Positions 1-8,583 of a stretch of 64,000 nucleotides of DNA are shown one piece after another (position 1 is the stretch's first letter; every line of letters starts with the position of its first letter). Location of the stretch: contig CAZCUN010000005.1 in the NCBI GenBank assembly GCA_964502215.1, forward strand, positions 25,149 to 89,148. The letters run 5' to 3'. This DNA comes from JAALLB01 sp964502215. Lineage in GTDB: Bacteria > Pseudomonadota > Alphaproteobacteria > Rhizobiales > Rhizobiaceae. Position numbers and translations under genes: made by a program. Below the pieces are notes generated by a model. That model had not been told where the DNA came from. It made no database searches and saw only the letters and a program-made list of their open reading frames with translations.

Positions 1-824
1 GCTTAAAAAAACTATCACTTGTTGCATGTTTAGTTGCGGTTGCGGCGTGTAGCAAAACTGACGGTAAAAGTTCTGACTTTGCTGTTGAAGAAATTATTGC
101 GCCAGACACACTGTATAACCAAGCTCTTGCAAATCTTGATGCAGGAGACTTGAGCGAATCTCAAAAACGTTTGAATGACATTGACCGCCAGCATCCTTAC
201 TCAGAGTATTCACGACGTTCTTTGATACTCAATACATTTATTAATTATCGCAAAGCTGCTTATGCGGAAGCTGCTAATAGTGGCAATCGTTTCCTTCAGC
301 TTTATCCAGGCGATAAAGACGCGGCTTATGCGCAGTACATTATTGGAATGTCATATTTCAAAAGAATTCCGCATATTACTCGTGATCAGACTATGGCAAG
401 ACGAGCTTTTGGTTCGATGACTGCCTTGGTTGAAAAGTATCCTGAAAGTGAATATGTCGAAGATGCTAAAAAGAAAATTCTGATTACGCGTGATCAGCTT
501 GCAGGCAAAGAAATGCTTGTTGGGCGTTACTATCAAGAGCGCAGAGAGTTTTTGGCTTCGATTAATCGTTATCGTAAGGTTGTTGAGAAATACCCAAGTA
601 CGCGACATGTAGAAGAAGCCTTGGCTCGATTGACAGAAAGCTACTATTCTCTTGGTCTTGTTGAAGAGGCGCAAAATTCAGCTGCTGTTCTTGGTCATAA
701 CTTCCCAGACAGCAAGTGGTATGATGATTCTTATAGATTGCTTCAATCAGGTGGCTTAGAACCTCGTCAATCTGAAAATTCTTGGCTTCAAGACCTATTT
801 GGTACTGGTACTAAGAAGATTTAA
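1..824 (+). CDS. bamD: Outer membrane assembly lipoprotein BamD (5' end missing)
   Basis: BamD is the essential TPR lipoprotein of the BAM complex, which folds beta-barrel proteins into the outer membrane from the periplasm. The reading frame is open from the window edge (first complete codon at base 3). The first visible residues form a lipoprotein signal ending LVAVAAC, with the lipidated Cys codon at 48-50. About 255 residues of helical TPR-type sequence follow, with repeats such as LYNQALANLDAGD, YAQYIIGMSYF and AIRYRK-like helices; length and tail fit alphaproteobacterial BamD. An internal TTG at 150 should not be used as the start, because it would remove the signal and lipobox. Position directly before recN and ligA matches the usual alphaproteobacterial order. 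Only the start codon and perhaps one or two residues are missing. Confidence 0.93.
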   Translation, partial: LKKLSLVACLVAVAACSKTDGKSSDFAVEEIIAPDTLYNQALANLDAGDLSESQKRLNDIDRQHPYSEYSRRSLILNTFINYRKAAYAEAANSGNRFLQLYPGDKDAAYAQYIIGMSYFKRIPHITRDQTMARRAFGSMTALVEKYPESEYVEDAKKKILITRDQLAGKEMLVGRYYQERREFLASINRYRKVVEKYPSTRHVEEALARLTESYYSLGLVEEAQNSAAVLGHNFPDSKWYDDSYRLLQSGGLEPRQSENSWLQDLFGTGTKKI

Positions 825-865
825 ATCTTTTAGCTATTACGCTATCTCTTAATAACATGGCTGAG

Positions 866-887
866 CACTGCAAAAAGGCTTGCAGTG
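866..887 (+). terminator. Perfect hairpin between bamD and recN
   Basis: CACTGCAA (866-873) and TTGCAGTG (880-887) form a perfect 8-bp stem with a 6-nt loop, 42 bases after bamD. The following bases are not a clean T-run, so this is a weak terminator or mRNA 3'-end stabiliser rather than a canonical intrinsic terminator. Confidence 0.4.
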
Positions 888-942
888 TTGGTGTGAATCT
901 ATTCAAACTGATTTGGAACATCATTCTTACGGTTAAGGCCTT

Positions 943-2616
943 ATGTTAGCTCAGCTTTCCATCCGTGATATTGTATTAATCGAAAGGCTCGACATTGAGT
1001 TTTCGAATGGCTTATCTGTGCTTACAGGTGAGACGGGGGCTGGTAAATCTATACTCCTTGATAGTTTAGCTCTTGCATTAGGTGGGCGGGGCGAAGGCGG
1101 GCTTGTGCGTAACACGGTCAACGAAGGAAGTGTTACCGCAGTCTTTGAGCCGCAAAATAGTCATCCAGTTCATAAATTACTGATTGAAAATGGTATCTCG
1201 ACAAATGATGGATTGATCTTGCGTCGTGTGCAGAAAAAAGATGGCAAGACGCGTGCCTTTATCAATGATGCGCCTGTTTCTGTTGGGCTAATGCGCAAAA
1301 TTGGTGGCCAACTGGTGGAAATTCATGGGCAGCATGATGATAGAGCCATGTTGGATGCTTCGACGCATAGAAATTTATTGGATGCACATGGTGGGTTAGA
1401 GGCTTTGGCTCAGCTAACTGGAAACGCTTGGCGGGCATGGAAAGATGCCGAAAGTAAGTTGGATACTTTAAAAGCCGAAGTCGAAGAAGCACAACGCGAG
1501 GCTGATTATTTACGCTCTTCATCAGATGAGCTGAAATTACTTGCACCTGAAACGGGTGAAGAAAACAAACTTGCAGATCAGCGCCAGAAAATGATGAAAG
1601 TCGAGCAGGTTGCAACGGATTTGGCTGAAGCTAATGAAACGCTATCAGGTAATGGCTCGCCTGTTACGACAATATCAAACCTTGCTCGTAGACTAGAGCG
1701 TAAGCGCCAACAAGCACCAGAGCTTATTGATGAAACTTTAGCGCATCTTGATACCGCACTGAATGCATTATATGCAGCGCAAAATTCGCTTGAAACAGCA
1801 TTTCATGAAACACATTTTGATCCGCAAGAACTTGAAAACTCTGAGGAGCGGCTCTTTGCGCTTCGTGCAGCGGCTCGAAAATATAATGTTGCTGTTGAAA
1901 ACCTACCTGACCTAGCTGTGCGTATGGCAGATAACCTTGCGATGCTTGAGGATGGTGAGGATAGACTTTCAAAATTAAATTCTGAGGTTTCATCACTTAA
2001 GGAAGAGTTTTTTAGGCTTGCAAACGAACTTTCCCAAAAGCGCAAAGAAGCTGGAGAAGTTTTGACCGCTTCTGTCATGAAAGAATTGCCTGCTTTGAAG
2101 CTGGAACTTGCCAAATTTATTGTTCATCAAGAAGCTGATGAGGCAAATGCTAGTGCTGCTGGCATTGATGCTTTAGAATTTTGGGTGCAGACCAATCCTG
2201 GTTCAAACCCTGGTGCTATGCGCAAAGTTGCATCAGGTGGGGAGCTATCACGTTTTATGTTGGCGCTTAAGGTTGCGCTTGCTGACCGTGGCTCTGCGCC
2301 TACTTTGGTATTTGATGAAATTGACTCAGGGGTTGGTGGTGCAGTTGCTGATGCAATTGGTAGGCGCTTGGCGCGTTTGTCTGATGCGGTTCAGGTGTTA
2401 TCTGTCACTCACGCACCTCAGGTCGCTGCGAAAGCTTCGGGGCATTATTTGATTGCTAAATCAGCAGTGCAGGAGAGTGACCGTGTTGCAACTGCTGTTA
2501 CGCCAATTGTTGATGGTGTTCGTTTGGAAGAAGTTGCGCGGATGCTTTCTGGTGCTACAGTGACCGATGAAGCAAGGGCTGCTGCGGAAAAACTGATTAA
2601 TCAGCCCGGTGCATAA
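943..2616 (+). CDS. recN: DNA repair protein RecN
   Basis: RecN is an SMC-like cytoplasmic ATPase acting early in double-strand break repair. Walker A GETGAGKS is at residues 29-36. Long coiled-coil arms span roughly residues 150-380, and the C-terminal half carries an ABC signature (SGGELSRFMLALKV) and Walker B (TLVFDEIDSGVGG), followed by a conserved switch His (SVTHAPQVAA). The 557-residue length is normal for the family. The start is ATG at 943; no strong Shine-Dalgarno sequence is visible. ligA begins only 14 bases downstream, so the two repair genes are probably co-transcribed, possibly with bamD. Confidence 0.95.
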   Translation: MLAQLSIRDIVLIERLDIEFSNGLSVLTGETGAGKSILLDSLALALGGRGEGGLVRNTVNEGSVTAVFEPQNSHPVHKLLIENGISTNDGLILRRVQKKDGKTRAFINDAPVSVGLMRKIGGQLVEIHGQHDDRAMLDASTHRNLLDAHGGLEALAQLTGNAWRAWKDAESKLDTLKAEVEEAQREADYLRSSSDELKLLAPETGEENKLADQRQKMMKVEQVATDLAEANETLSGNGSPVTTISNLARRLERKRQQAPELIDETLAHLDTALNALYAAQNSLETAFHETHFDPQELENSEERLFALRAAARKYNVAVENLPDLAVRMADNLAMLEDGEDRLSKLNSEVSSLKEEFFRLANELSQKRKEAGEVLTASVMKELPALKLELAKFIVHQEADEANASAAGIDALEFWVQTNPGSNPGAMRKVASGGELSRFMLALKVALADRGSAPTLVFDEIDSGVGGAVADAIGRRLARLSDAVQVLSVTHAPQVAAKASGHYLIAKSAVQESDRVATAVTPIVDGVRLEEVARMLSGATVTDEARAAAEKLINQPGA

Positions 2617-2630
2617 GATAGGGTTTTGGT

Positions 2631-4802
2631 TTGACACAGGACTATTCTCAAATTGAAATTGAGGTGCTGAATGCCAAACAAGCGGGTGAAGAGCTTGCGC
2701 GTTTGGCAGCTGAAATTGAGCACCATGACAAGCTTTATCATGGCAATGATAATCCTGAAATCACCGATGCGGAATATGATAAATTACGTCGAAGAAACCT
2801 TGGTATTGAGCAACGCTTTCCTGATCTAATACGCGAAGATTCACCTTCCAAAAAAGTTGGCTTTGCAGCACTTGATAAGTTTGAAAAAGTCACCCACGCA
2901 ATTCCAATGCTCTCGCTTGAAAATGCATTTAACGATCAAGACGTGCATGATTTTGCCAAGCGGATGCGTAAGTTTTTGAACTTGTCTGAAGCTCAAAAAA
3001 TGCCGCTTACAGCAGAGCCAAAGATTGATGGTTTGTCGCTTTCATTGCGTTATGAGCAGGGCAAGTTGGTAACAGCGGCAACGCGTGGTGATGGGGCGAC
3101 AGGTGAAAATGTCACTCAAAACGCAAAGACTATATCTGATATCCCAAGCGTTTTATCTGGCGAGAATATTCCTGATGTCGTGGAAATTCGCGGCGAAGTT
3201 TATATGAGTCACAAAGCTTTTCAGGCCTTGAATAAGCGCATGGAAGATGAGGGTAAGCTGACTTATGTTAACCCACGAAACACCGCGGCAGGATCGCTTC
3301 GCCAGCTTGATAGTGCGATAACGGCAACCCGTCCGCTAAATTTCTTTGCCTATGCTTGGGGTGAGATGAGTGCCATGCCAGCTGATACGCAAATGGGCAT
3401 GGTTGAGTGGATGAAAGCGTGCGGATTTAGAATCAATCCGCTTATGCAAAGCTTTGAAACTATTGAAGAACTTCTAAAACACTATCGCCAAATAGAAAAA
3501 GATCGCCCTGAACTTGAGTATGACATTGATGGGGTGGTTTACAAAGTTGATGATCTTAACTTGCAGGAAAGACTTGGGTTGAAATCCCGTGTGCCACGCT
3601 GGGCAATTGCGCATAAGTTTCCTGCTGAAAAAGCTTGGACAATTTTGCGCGATATTGAAATACAGGTAGGCCGTACTGGAGCGCTTACACCTGTCGCGCG
3701 TCTTGAACCCGTTACTGTTGGCGGTGTCGTCGTGACCAATGCAACGCTTCACAATGAAGATTATATCAAGGGTATTGGCAGCAAAGGCGAAGTGCTTCGT
3801 GATGGTAAGGATTTGCGTGTTGGTGATCATGTCATGTTGCAACGGGCAGGGGACGTCATTCCACAAATTCTGGATGTTGATTTAACCAAACGCGATGATG
3901 GTGTTGAGCCATATGAGTTTCCTTCACATTGCCCGATATGCAAAAGTCATGCGGTTCGTGATGTGAATGAAAAATCTGGAAAAGCTGATTCCGTTAAACG
4001 CTGTACTGGTGCGTTGATATGTTCTGCTCAAGCGGTTGAACAACTAAAGCATTTTGTTTCTCGTGGTGCATTAGATATTGATGGGCTGGGCGATAAGCAA
4101 GTTGAGGCGCTTTATAAAAATAGAAAGAATGACGAGAGCACAGGGCCTTCTGGAATTGCAAATGCTGCAGATATTTTTACGCTTCGTGAAAGAGATGTGC
4201 GGTCTTTAAAAAAACTAAAAGACATGGACGGATGGGGCAGTACCAGCGCTACCAAACTTTTTGAAGCTATTGATAGTGTTCGCAGTGTCGATCTTTATCG
4301 CTATGTTTTTGGCCTTGGTATCAGACATGTTGGTGAACAGACCGCAAAAGATTTAGCCAAAACCTATGGCAACGTGGAAGTGCTTAGTAAGGCGATGAAA
4401 GGTTTGAATGATCAGCAGGTTTATGATGATCTGCTTTCGGTTGATGGTATTGGTACAACGGTTGCTGAAGCGCTCAAAGAGTTTTTCTCTGAGCCTAGAA
4501 ATCTGGACGTGTGGGACAGGTTGCTAGAGCAAGTCACCCCTAAACCCGTAGAGCAAGCATCAACCGATAGCCCTGTAGCCGGTAAGACTATTGTGTTCAC
4601 AGGATCTCTTGAACAAATGACACGTGACGAAGCAAAGGCCATGGCAGAGCGACTTGGCGCTAAGGTGTCTGGTTCGGTTTCTAAGAAAACGGATCTTGTC
4701 GTTGCGGGGCCAGGGGCCGGCTCTAAACTCAAGAAAGTGGAAGAGCTTGGCGTTGAAACAATGGATGAAGATGGCTGGTTTGTGTTGATTGGGCGTGATT
4801 AG
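2631..4802 (+). CDS. ligA: NAD-dependent DNA ligase LigA
   Basis: Seals nicks in DNA using NAD+; essential in replication and repair. The 723-residue protein has the N-terminal Ia domain (YHGNDNPEITDAEYD), the adenylation motif KIDG with the AMP-accepting Lys at about residue 131, the OB fold, a four-Cys zinc finger (SHCPIC ... RCTGALIC), helix-hairpin-helix repeats and a C-terminal BRCT domain (GKTIVFTGSLEQMTRDEAK). It is somewhat longer than E. coli LigA (671 aa), as is common in alphaproteobacteria. The start is TTG at 2631; no ATG lies in the conserved N-terminal region. Its TAG stop shares one base with the azlC GTG start (TAGTG), indicating translational coupling. Confidence 0.96.
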   Translation: MTQDYSQIEIEVLNAKQAGEELARLAAEIEHHDKLYHGNDNPEITDAEYDKLRRRNLGIEQRFPDLIREDSPSKKVGFAALDKFEKVTHAIPMLSLENAFNDQDVHDFAKRMRKFLNLSEAQKMPLTAEPKIDGLSLSLRYEQGKLVTAATRGDGATGENVTQNAKTISDIPSVLSGENIPDVVEIRGEVYMSHKAFQALNKRMEDEGKLTYVNPRNTAAGSLRQLDSAITATRPLNFFAYAWGEMSAMPADTQMGMVEWMKACGFRINPLMQSFETIEELLKHYRQIEKDRPELEYDIDGVVYKVDDLNLQERLGLKSRVPRWAIAHKFPAEKAWTILRDIEIQVGRTGALTPVARLEPVTVGGVVVTNATLHNEDYIKGIGSKGEVLRDGKDLRVGDHVMLQRAGDVIPQILDVDLTKRDDGVEPYEFPSHCPICKSHAVRDVNEKSGKADSVKRCTGALICSAQAVEQLKHFVSRGALDIDGLGDKQVEALYKNRKNDESTGPSGIANAADIFTLRERDVRSLKKLKDMDGWGSTSATKLFEAIDSVRSVDLYRYVFGLGIRHVGEQTAKDLAKTYGNVEVLSKAMKGLNDQQVYDDLLSVDGIGTTVAEALKEFFSEPRNLDVWDRLLEQVTPKPVEQASTDSPVAGKTIVFTGSLEQMTRDEAKAMAERLGAKVSGSVSKKTDLVVAGPGAGSKLKKVEELGVETMDEDGWFVLIGRD

Positions 4803-5503
4803 TGTCAAGTTCAGAATTTAATCAAGGTGTTCGTGACTGCGTTCCCATCATGTTTGCCGTTATTTTCTTTGCCATGTTGTTTGGCGCGACAGGCGTGAAT
4901 AATGGGCTGACATTTGGTGAGACAGTCTTGTCTAGCGCCATGGTCTTTGCGGGTGCAAGTCAGTTTGTGTTTTTGGATTTATACGGTCAACAAGCACCCG
5001 TATGGTCTGTACTTCTAGCGGTCTTTGCGGTGAATTTTCGCCATGTGCTATATTCTGCTTCGCTTGGGCGATACATGCAGGATTTTACATTTTTTCAAAA
5101 ATATTCAGGCTTTTTTTTGCTTGCTGATCCAGTCTTTGGGGCAGGGGAATTACGGGCGCAAAAACAAAAGCTTTCGCCAGCATATTACTTTGGTTATGGA
5201 TTACCGCTTTATCCAATTTGGGTTGGGTTTACCGCACTGGGGGCTGGTTTTGGTAAGCTGATTACAAACCCTGAAGCTTTTGGCTTTGATATGTTGTTAT
5301 CTATTTATTTTCTGTCTCTTCTTATGGGTTTTAGATCAAGACCTAATTGGCTATCGTCTGTGCTTGCCAGCGGAATTGTCTCTGTCTTAGTGTTTAAATA
5401 CATTGGAGCGCCATGGCATATTATGATGGGTGCTTTGGTAGGCATTACCTTGGCTGCTATTATTGGCAAGCCTGATGTAGAAGTGGAGAGTAAAGATGTT
5501 TGA
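4802..5503 (+). CDS. azlC: AzlC family branched-chain amino acid exporter, large subunit
   Basis: AzlC/YgaZ proteins are inner-membrane subunits that, with a small AzlD/YgaH partner, export branched-chain amino acids. The 233-residue protein has about six hydrophobic segments and the family motif region FAGASQFVFLDLYG, with FRHVLYSASL further on. The GTG start at 4802 overlaps the ligA stop by one base, and its 3' end overlaps azlD by 8 bases. The same window holds an ilv biosynthetic operon near 54 kb, but nothing in the sequence links their regulation. Confidence 0.88.
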   Translation: MSSSEFNQGVRDCVPIMFAVIFFAMLFGATGVNNGLTFGETVLSSAMVFAGASQFVFLDLYGQQAPVWSVLLAVFAVNFRHVLYSASLGRYMQDFTFFQKYSGFFLLADPVFGAGELRAQKQKLSPAYYFGYGLPLYPIWVGFTALGAGFGKLITNPEAFGFDMLLSIYFLSLLMGFRSRPNWLSSVLASGIVSVLVFKYIGAPWHIMMGALVGITLAAIIGKPDVEVESKDV

Positions 5504-5822
5504 TTTCTTTCTCTCTCCTGCAACACCTGTAAATGTTTGGCTTGTTATTTTATGTACGGGGATTGTGACATATATCACGCGTTCAGTTGGGCATGTCGTT
5601 TTGGCGAGGTTTAAGACAGTCCATCCAAGAGTTGAAGCCGCACTTGAGGCTGTTCCTGGTGCTGTGCTTGTGACGATTGTTTTGCCGCCTGCTTTAACGA
5701 ATGGGCCTTTGGAATTAATCGCAATGTTGGCAGCCCTTATTGCTAGCTTTAGATTATCGCCAATCGCTGTATTGAGTATTGGAATGGCGATAATTGTTTT
5801 AGGCAGATATTTTGAGTTTTAA
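5496..5822 (+). CDS. azlD: AzlD domain protein, small subunit of amino acid exporter
   Basis: A 108-residue membrane protein with three or four hydrophobic helices and the AzlD-type motif TYITRSVGHVVLARF near the N-terminus. It pairs with AzlC to form a branched-chain amino acid efflux complex. The ATG at 5496 lies inside the last codons of azlC, so the two subunits are translationally coupled. The gene ends 10 bases from the convergent His-rich gene; no terminator hairpin is obvious between them. Confidence 0.85.
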   Translation: MFDFFLSPATPVNVWLVILCTGIVTYITRSVGHVVLARFKTVHPRVEAALEAVPGAVLVTIVLPPALTNGPLELIAMLAALIASFRLSPIAVLSIGMAIIVLGRYFEF

Positions 5823-5832
5823 TCGTATAGTG

Positions 5833-6219
5833 CTATCTGCTGCGCGGTGTACGGCTAAAGATATCTAATTGACCGTGACGCGAAAATCTCTGACCTCTAT
5901 AGCTGCCATGACGTGAGTGATGGCGCGACTTGTATCGTTTTCCATGTCCACGTGAGAAGTGACCTCTGTTGTGACCACGACTTCTAAAGCCGCTACGGTG
6001 TCCGCGGTGGAATTTGCGAATGCCTCTACGATGACCTCTGAAGCCATGTCTGCTGCGCACTTCTTCGACTAGCTCTTCAGACTGAATAAGTTCAGTTGGA
6101 ATAGGATTGATGTTTAATGGTGCTGCTTGTGCTGAAGTGGTTAGGCTTGCACCACCAATTGTTAAGACAGCGCCAGCTAGGATCGCATAACCTGTTTGTT
6201 TAATTGCTTTCGTGCACAT
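5833..6219 (-). CDS. His/Arg/Gly-rich secreted protein of unknown function
   Basis: A 128-residue protein with a Sec signal peptide (hydrophobic core AILAGAVLTIGGASL, cleavage near AQA-A at about residue 33). An acidic stretch (ELIQSEELVEEV) is followed by a strongly basic, low-complexity C-terminal half of repeated RGH/SRGH/RHH units carrying roughly 15 His and 20 Arg. The composition suggests metal, polyanion or cell-surface binding in the periplasm; no enzyme motif is visible. A good ribosome-binding site (GAGAGGACG) precedes the ATG at 6219. A 7-bp tandem repeat lies in its upstream region. Similar small basic His-rich proteins are scattered in rhizobial genomes, but I cannot assign a family. 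Confidence 0.7.
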   Translation of the reverse strand: MCTKAIKQTGYAILAGAVLTIGGASLTTSAQAAPLNINPIPTELIQSEELVEEVRSRHGFRGHRRGIRKFHRGHRSGFRSRGHNRGHFSRGHGKRYKSRHHSRHGSYRGQRFSRHGQLDIFSRTPRSR

Positions 6220-6272
6220 AATTTCGTCCTCTCTTATTTATTCGTTATCTCGTTTGTTTCTTTCTGAAATAA

Positions 6273-6293
6273 ACTATTAACTATTAACTATTA
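6273..6293. repeat. Three tandem copies of ACTATTA
   Basis: The 7-bp unit ACTATTA is repeated three times without mismatch, about 55 bases upstream of the start of the His-rich gene (minus strand). It could change promoter spacing if its copy number varies, or it could be a simple AT-rich repeat. Confidence 0.6.
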
Positions 6294-6373
6294 GAGCGAG
6301 GTTCGAAGTGTATTAATGCACACGATGTTTAACGTATTGAAACTAAACAATATTATCTTGTATAAAATGGGTT

Positions 6374-8191
6374 TCAGAGCTTTTTTGTCATGTTCTCAAG
6401 CCATTTAAGTGTGTTTCCAGTTAAATAAGGTGAGAGTTTTTCATAGGTTTTAGCGTGATAATCATTAAGCCAACGCTTTTCGTCCTGATTTAGCAATTCA
6501 CGATCGATAAGCCGCTTATCTATTGGTGCCCAAGTGATGTTTTCAAAACTGTGGGTTTCAATATTGCCGCCAATATCTTCTGCCTCACGCACGATTATTA
6601 AGTTCTCGATGCGAATGCCGTATTGGCCTTCAACATAATAGCCTGGTTCATTGGAAATAATCATACCAGGTTTTAGCACTTCCATAGAACGGCGGTGAAT
6701 GCCTTGTGGGCCTTCGTGCACATTCATATAAGAACCAACGCCGTGACCTGTGCCATGGGCATAATCTTTACCATGTTGCCAAAGGGCGTTTCGCGCTAAG
6801 ACATCAAGGTCGATGCCGCGCGTGCCTTTTGGAAAACGCGCCTGATCAATTGCAATATGACCTTTTAAGACAAGTGTGAAATCGGTAATGGCCTCTTGTG
6901 ACTGCTTTCCAATTGCGATGGTGCGGGTGATATCTGTTGTACCATCATTATGTTGAGCGCCTGAATCAACCAGATAAATTTCGCCATCTGCCAAAACACG
7001 GTTGCTCTCTTCATTGACGCGGTAATGGGGAAGGGCGGCATGAAGGCCAGAAGCGGAGATTGTATCAAAGGAGATTTCTTTTAAATCGCTACCCATATCT
7101 GTTGCGTTTTGCGTTCTTATTTCTTCAAGTTTTTTGGCGGCATCAATCTCAGTAATTGAGCCTGGCTTTTGTTCATCCAGCCAACACAGAAATTTACACA
7201 TGGCGACACCGTCGCGGATGTGTGCAGCTCTTGTGCCTTTTATTTCGGTTTCATTCTTGATTGCTCGAGGCAAGATTACAGGGTCGCGGCCGTTCACAAT
7301 TTTACCGCCTACCTTTTCGATGATTGTAGAAAGCGCGACCGGAACTCTGTCTGGATCACAAAGAATAGATTTCTTAGTAGAAACACTTCCTAGTATTTTG
7401 CCAAGTTCATCAGGCTCATGAAGGGTTGATATGTCACTCAGATATGCTTTTGTCGTTTTATCTAGCTTTTGGCCTTCAATAAAAATCATTGATGCATCAA
7501 TTGCAGGTATGATCGCAAAGCCTAGTGTCAATGGATTGTGTATGACGTCATTACCGCGAATGTTAAACAACCAAGCAAGCGAGGCTGGGTCTGTCAGAAC
7601 AGTGTAATCGCAGTTCTTGTCTTTAATTGCTTTTTGAATTTCTGATATTTTGTCAGTTGAAGATTTTCCTGCGAATTTTATATCATGCAACGCAACCGTA
7701 CCCATTGGCTTTTGGGGCTGGTCACTCCATACACGATCAATCAAATTTTCAACTGGTTTTAACTTAGCGCCTGTTTCTTTTGTGATTTTCTCATATGCCT
7801 TAAGCTGATTGATGGTTATAAGCCATGGGTCATATGCGATGATGTCACTTTTACCCATATTGGTCTCAAGCCATTTTGCAGGTGGATTCGTGACAAGGCT
7901 TTCAGGGGTAAAGCTTTGCGCGTCAATTTGCTCAACAACCTGAACCGTATATCGGCCATCAGCAAAAACAATTGCTTGATCTAGCGTTACAATGCAAAAG
8001 CCAGCAGAACCTGTAAAGCCTGTAAGCCAAGCCAAACGTTCTGCGCGTTCGGGCAAATATTCGTTTTGGTGTTCGTCTGCGTGAGGCACAAGAAAAGCTG
8101 TTACATTTTCTCTGCGCATTTCATCGCGAAGTTTCTCTAGCCGTTCTTTGCCAGCAGAACCTTCTGATGTTGAAATAAAGCTTTGAAACAT
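6374..8191 (-). CDS. Aminopeptidase P family protein (M24B Xaa-Pro aminopeptidase)
   Basis: Cytoplasmic metallopeptidase releasing N-terminal residues preceding proline. It has the long (about 605 aa) architecture of two creatinase-like N-terminal domains, the pita-bread M24 domain and a C-terminal extension. The five dinuclear metal ligands are readable: Asp in VDSGAQ, Asp in GTTDITRT, His in HGTGHGVG, Glu in SNEPGYY and Glu in GIRIENL. The start is placed at ATG 8191, which has a GAGGAAAA Shine-Dalgarno sequence just upstream; a TTG 12 bases further upstream would put that sequence inside the coding region. The product resembles eukaryotic XPNPEP1 in length, as alphaproteobacterial homologues do. 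Confidence 0.92.
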   Translation of the reverse strand: MFQSFISTSEGSAGKERLEKLRDEMRRENVTAFLVPHADEHQNEYLPERAERLAWLTGFTGSAGFCIVTLDQAIVFADGRYTVQVVEQIDAQSFTPESLVTNPPAKWLETNMGKSDIIAYDPWLITINQLKAYEKITKETGAKLKPVENLIDRVWSDQPQKPMGTVALHDIKFAGKSSTDKISEIQKAIKDKNCDYTVLTDPASLAWLFNIRGNDVIHNPLTLGFAIIPAIDASMIFIEGQKLDKTTKAYLSDISTLHEPDELGKILGSVSTKKSILCDPDRVPVALSTIIEKVGGKIVNGRDPVILPRAIKNETEIKGTRAAHIRDGVAMCKFLCWLDEQKPGSITEIDAAKKLEEIRTQNATDMGSDLKEISFDTISASGLHAALPHYRVNEESNRVLADGEIYLVDSGAQHNDGTTDITRTIAIGKQSQEAITDFTLVLKGHIAIDQARFPKGTRGIDLDVLARNALWQHGKDYAHGTGHGVGSYMNVHEGPQGIHRRSMEVLKPGMIISNEPGYYVEGQYGIRIENLIIVREAEDIGGNIETHSFENITWAPIDKRLIDRELLNQDEKRWLNDYHAKTYEKLSPYLTGNTLKWLENMTKKL

Positions 8192-8357
8192 TTTTCCTCG
8201 CAAAAGTGTGTGTCAGATTATTAACAGAGTATGAATGTAGTGTTGCATTTATTGCATGGCTCACTTGCGTTTGCCCATCTACCTAAAACTTTTTGCATAA
8301 CTTATATTCAATTCATCGGAAGCAACAACTGCTACCGACAGAAAAGGGAATAAAAAT

Positions 8358-8513
8358 ATGTCAATGTTTTCTAACCTAATCAAAGCACGTGAAAAACAAG
8401 CTGAACTAAGCGTACATGCTTATCTTGCTCAGTTCGACGATAATACATTGTCTCGCATGGGTGTGAAACGCAAAAGCTTGAAAACTGGCGGTTCTGTAAA
8501 TCACTTCCTCTAA
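8358..8513 (+). CDS. Small 51-aa DUF1127-like protein
   Basis: An ATG at 8358, preceded by an AAGGGAATA ribosome-binding site, opens a 51-codon frame starting MSMFSNLIKAREKQAELSVH and ending at TAA 8513. A rho-independent terminator follows about 30 bases later, so this looks like a complete monocistronic gene. The pattern L-x3-D-x2-L-x2-M-G-x2-R (YLAQFDDNTLSRMGVKR) resembles the DUF1127 (YjiS-like) core L-x2-L-x-D-x2-L-x-D-x-G-x-x-R. DUF1127 proteins are small and Arg-rich, and several act in phosphate or RNA-related regulation in alphaproteobacteria. Family membership is an inference from the pattern; function here is unknown. Confidence 0.72.
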   Translation: MSMFSNLIKAREKQAELSVHAYLAQFDDNTLSRMGVKRKSLKTGGSVNHFL

Positions 8514-8543
8514 GTTTAAACTTGGAGATACGTTGAAAAAACG

Positions 8544-8567
8544 GGCGACCTACGGGTCGCCTTTTTT
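8544..8567. terminator. Bidirectional intrinsic terminator
   Basis: GGCGACC (8544-8550), loop TACG, GGTCGCC (8555-8561), followed by six T on the plus strand. On the minus strand the stem is followed by CG and six T. It can therefore end both the small plus-strand gene at 8358 and the minus-strand prmA. Confidence 0.88.
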
Positions 8568-8583
8568 GTTTTTGGGGGGTAAT

